Virus record (IMG/VR): IMGVR_UViG_3300027782_003601 | Coordinates: 62,001-126,000 of that record | Length of the DNA stretch: 64,000 nt | Strand: one strand, 5' to 3' | From: a virus | Part shown: positions 62,031 through 64,000 of the stretch, one piece after another | How the letters are laid out: each line of letters starts with the position of its first letter | Position numbering within the stretch: position 1 is the stretch's first letter | Made by a program: the position numbers and the translations under genes | The notes under the pieces: generated by a model | Seen by the model: the letters and a program-made list of their open reading frames with translations, nothing else | What the model was told of the DNA's origin: nothing | Database searches by the model: none

Positions 62031-64000
62031 ATGACAAATAAAAGTAAAAAAATATCGGATTTACCTTCATTAAGCCCCGCATCATTGGATACGACTTATG
62101 TAGTTGGGATATCAGGTAGTACAACTTATAAGATTTCCATAAATCAATTAACATCTTCATTAGATAGTGTATTTGCAACCGATTTAGCAGCTGCTGCATT
62201 GAGTAGTTCAAATGCAATAATGTATCAGACAGCATCAGCGGCATCAACTTGGACATTTAATCACTTTTTGGCAACTAAATATCCTATTGTAAATGTTTAT
62301 GATAACAACGATAATATTATAATTCCACAATCAATAGTAGCAAACAATAGTAGTTCTTTAACAATAACATTTTCATCACCAAGAACAGGTACTGCGGTAG
62401 CATCTAAAGGAGGATATGTAGGTTCGGCGGTAGGAAATGCCACAACCGCAAATGCATTAGCAACTGGTAGATTAATAAATAATACCCTATTTGATGGTAC
62501 ACAAAACATAACAATACCTAATTTAGTTTCGGGTTCAACCCAAATTTCATTAGCAGGTACATCTGATTATAATAGTTTATTTGCAGGGGTTGCATCATCA
62601 ACGGCATCATTAAATGTATTTACTTCATCAATAAACAGATGGAGTAGTTCTTTAGCAACAACTGGTTCTAATACATTTATAGGAAATCAAATAATAACTG
62701 GTTCTTTATTTGTTTCTGGAACTATATTACAAAATGGTGGTGGATTAGCAGTTCAAGATGGTACAATTTTATACCATAGTTCTTCTAATTGGTTTATTCC
62801 AACATCAACTGTTAGTACATCGGGTACAATTGCAACTTCAGTTGGTACTCAGTTTACATCGGCAATGATTGGTGCTAAATTAACCATACTAAGAGAAAGT
62901 AAAATAATAACCGCATTTACATCAAATACACAAGTAACGGTTGATTCTGCCTACTCACAAAACTATAGTTCAATTCCATCTGGTAGTTGGGGAGTTTGTA
63001 GTAAAGCATTTGAAATACAATCTGATAGCAGTATTTATTATTACAATAAAACTGGTGCAGTTGTTTTTGGTAAACGTTCCGATTCAAATGTATATGCTGC
63101 TAATTTATTATCAACTTCCGGTGATTCATTTTATTTATTGGTAAATTCATTTGGAATAAATAAAAACTTTACTATAAATTGGTCTGATGATACATCTGGT
63201 GTTAATACCAAAAGTATAGGTTTAAGAAGAAACAATACTGGTTCTTTAGAAATATATGATGGAAATACTGTAGATGGGGCGGTTGCAAATAGAAGAGATT
63301 TAATTGCTAGAGATATTACGGGTTCAAATGCTACATTTAGTGGTTCGTTTAATATAACTGGTTCATTAACAATGTCTGGTGATATTATACCTTCAGCAGA
63401 CAATATTAGGTCATTGGGAAAAGCAAATTTTGATTATAATACTGTATGGGCAAGAAAAGTAAGAAGTTCGGGAGGATTAACATTCCAAACAGATAATTAT
63501 AATTTATATTCTGGCACATCATTTACAGAAATATTAAGAATTAATGCGGTATCTAGTAGTTTTATTTTTCAAAATGGAGGTACATTTAATGATAATGGAT
63601 ATCGTATACAAATAAACGCATCTGGCTCTGCATCGGGTTCATTATTCGTATCCGGTTCATCTGTATTTTCTGGTTCAATTAATATTAGTAGTGGTTCAAT
63701 TACAATGCCAAATAGACCTGCATTTAGAGTGTATGGAGCAGGTGGAGCAACTTCGGCAATAACTACATTATCTGGTAGTATGACAACAATTGATTATAAT
63801 CAAGGTGGTTGGGATAATACAACGGGCACATTTACTGCACCAATTGCAGGATTATATCAAGTAAATTTAGTTTGTAGAACAAATTCAAATTCAGGTTCGG
63901 CAGCACAAATTGTAGTATTTAAAAATAATACAGGTGGTGCTAGTGGAACTGCACAAGTAATGATAGAGTGGGCTTCAAATACAAGTATGAACCACACAGG
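62031..64000 (+). CDS. Tail fibre with C1q-like C-terminal domain (3' end outside window)
   Basis: The frame opens at ATG 62031 (MTNKSKKISDLPSLSPASLD) and runs without a stop to the last base, so the gene is truncated by the window. The first 60 residues resemble fibre N-termini (SKKISDLPSLSPASLDTTYV). Repeats of the GSNTFIGNQIITGSL type occur near residue 220, and GDIIPSADNIRSLGKANFDY occurs near 450, both usual in phage fibres; GSNTFIGNEIITGSL also occurs in the 19349 fibre. The last 95 visible residues (PAFRVYGAGGATSAITTLSG, NTTGTFTAPIAGLYQVNLVC) match C1q-like/TNF-type domains, which sit at fibre tips and bind receptors. Confidence 0.8.
   Translation, partial: MTNKSKKISDLPSLSPASLDTTYVVGISGSTTYKISINQLTSSLDSVFATDLAAAALSSSNAIMYQTASAASTWTFNHFLATKYPIVNVYDNNDNIIIPQSIVANNSSSLTITFSSPRTGTAVASKGGYVGSAVGNATTANALATGRLINNTLFDGTQNITIPNLVSGSTQISLAGTSDYNSLFAGVASSTASLNVFTSSINRWSSSLATTGSNTFIGNQIITGSLFVSGTILQNGGGLAVQDGTILYHSSSNWFIPTSTVSTSGTIATSVGTQFTSAMIGAKLTILRESKIITAFTSNTQVTVDSAYSQNYSSIPSGSWGVCSKAFEIQSDSSIYYYNKTGAVVFGKRSDSNVYAANLLSTSGDSFYLLVNSFGINKNFTINWSDDTSGVNTKSIGLRRNNTGSLEIYDGNTVDGAVANRRDLIARDITGSNATFSGSFNITGSLTMSGDIIPSADNIRSLGKANFDYNTVWARKVRSSGGLTFQTDNYNLYSGTSFTEILRINAVSSSFIFQNGGTFNDNGYRIQINASGSASGSLFVSGSSVFSGSINISSGSITMPNRPAFRVYGAGGATSAITTLSGSMTTIDYNQGGWDNTTGTFTAPIAGLYQVNLVCRTNSNSGSAAQIVVFKNNTGGASGTAQVMIEWASNTSMNHT

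Noticed and set aside
61993-62256. Antisense 87-codon frame at the fibre start
   Set aside because: Complement of Ser/Ala-rich fibre coding sequence with no supporting signals.
1-64000. tRNA genes, attachment sites and replication origin
   Set aside because: No cloverleaf-like segment with T-loop consensus or repeated att-like core was found by reading; absence by eye is not proof.

Overview
The window is a contiguous piece of a tailed-phage genome of the T4-like (contractile-tail, 'far T4') type, most likely infecting a member of the Bacteroidota. The phage assignment rests on recognisable relatives of the T4 late sigma factor gp55, baseplate gp25 and gp6, large terminase gp17, portal gp20, prohead protease gp21, scaffold gp22, major capsid gp23, primase gp61 and recombination proteins gp46/47. 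The host inference rests on strong AT bias, start codons without Shine-Dalgarno motifs (often stop/start TAATG overlaps), a textbook Bacteroidota promoter (TTTG, 20 bp, TATCTTTG) before the primase, and an adhesin with SprB-like repeats. All genes lie on the + strand except one small ribbon-helix-helix gene. I saw no tRNA, integrase, CRISPR array, lysis gene, tail sheath or tail tube gene.

Layout: 1-2.8 kb holds a partial calcium-binding-type protein, UV damage endonuclease, peptide deformylase, a small membrane protein and the late sigma factor. 2.9-22.7 kb is the baseplate and tail-fibre block. 22.8-28.1 kb is a DNA-metabolism island: T7 endonuclease I-type resolvase, primase, a glycosyltransferase, and a single-chain fusion of the gp47 (Mre11/SbcD) and gp46 (Rad50/SbcC) proteins. 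28.1-36.3 kb carries the antisense regulator, a 1260-residue self-processing fibre, a threonine-rich adhesin, and a cassette of glycosyltransferase, radical-SAM enzyme and an interrupted third gene. 36.4-42.9 kb is a giant multidomain protein (nucleotidylyltransferase, HExxH peptidase-like, ligase-like) whose gene is fractured by a split intein with a free-standing homing endonuclease gene between the halves. 43.0-50.1 kb is the packaging block, in which the large terminase gene is fractured in the same way by a second, differently split intein. 50.1-58.2 kb is the head block, and 58.2-64 kb holds neck/tail proteins and the start of another fibre ending in a C1q-like domain.

Regulation: a motif close to TATATTTATA recurs at about 16 places, nearly always 13-24 nt before a start codon of a structural or homing gene. 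It resembles the Bacteroidota -7 box (TAnnTTTG) with the last G changed to A, and I propose it is the late promoter read by the gp55-like sigma factor. Three clear rho-independent terminators and a structured leader before the scaffold/capsid genes complete the visible control elements.

The most notable systems are the two fractured genes with split inteins and paralogous EDxHD-type endonucleases (one interrupting the ligase-like active site immediately after the presumed catalytic lysine), the fused Mre11-Rad50 protein, the adhesin-plus-modification cassette, and the late promoter family.
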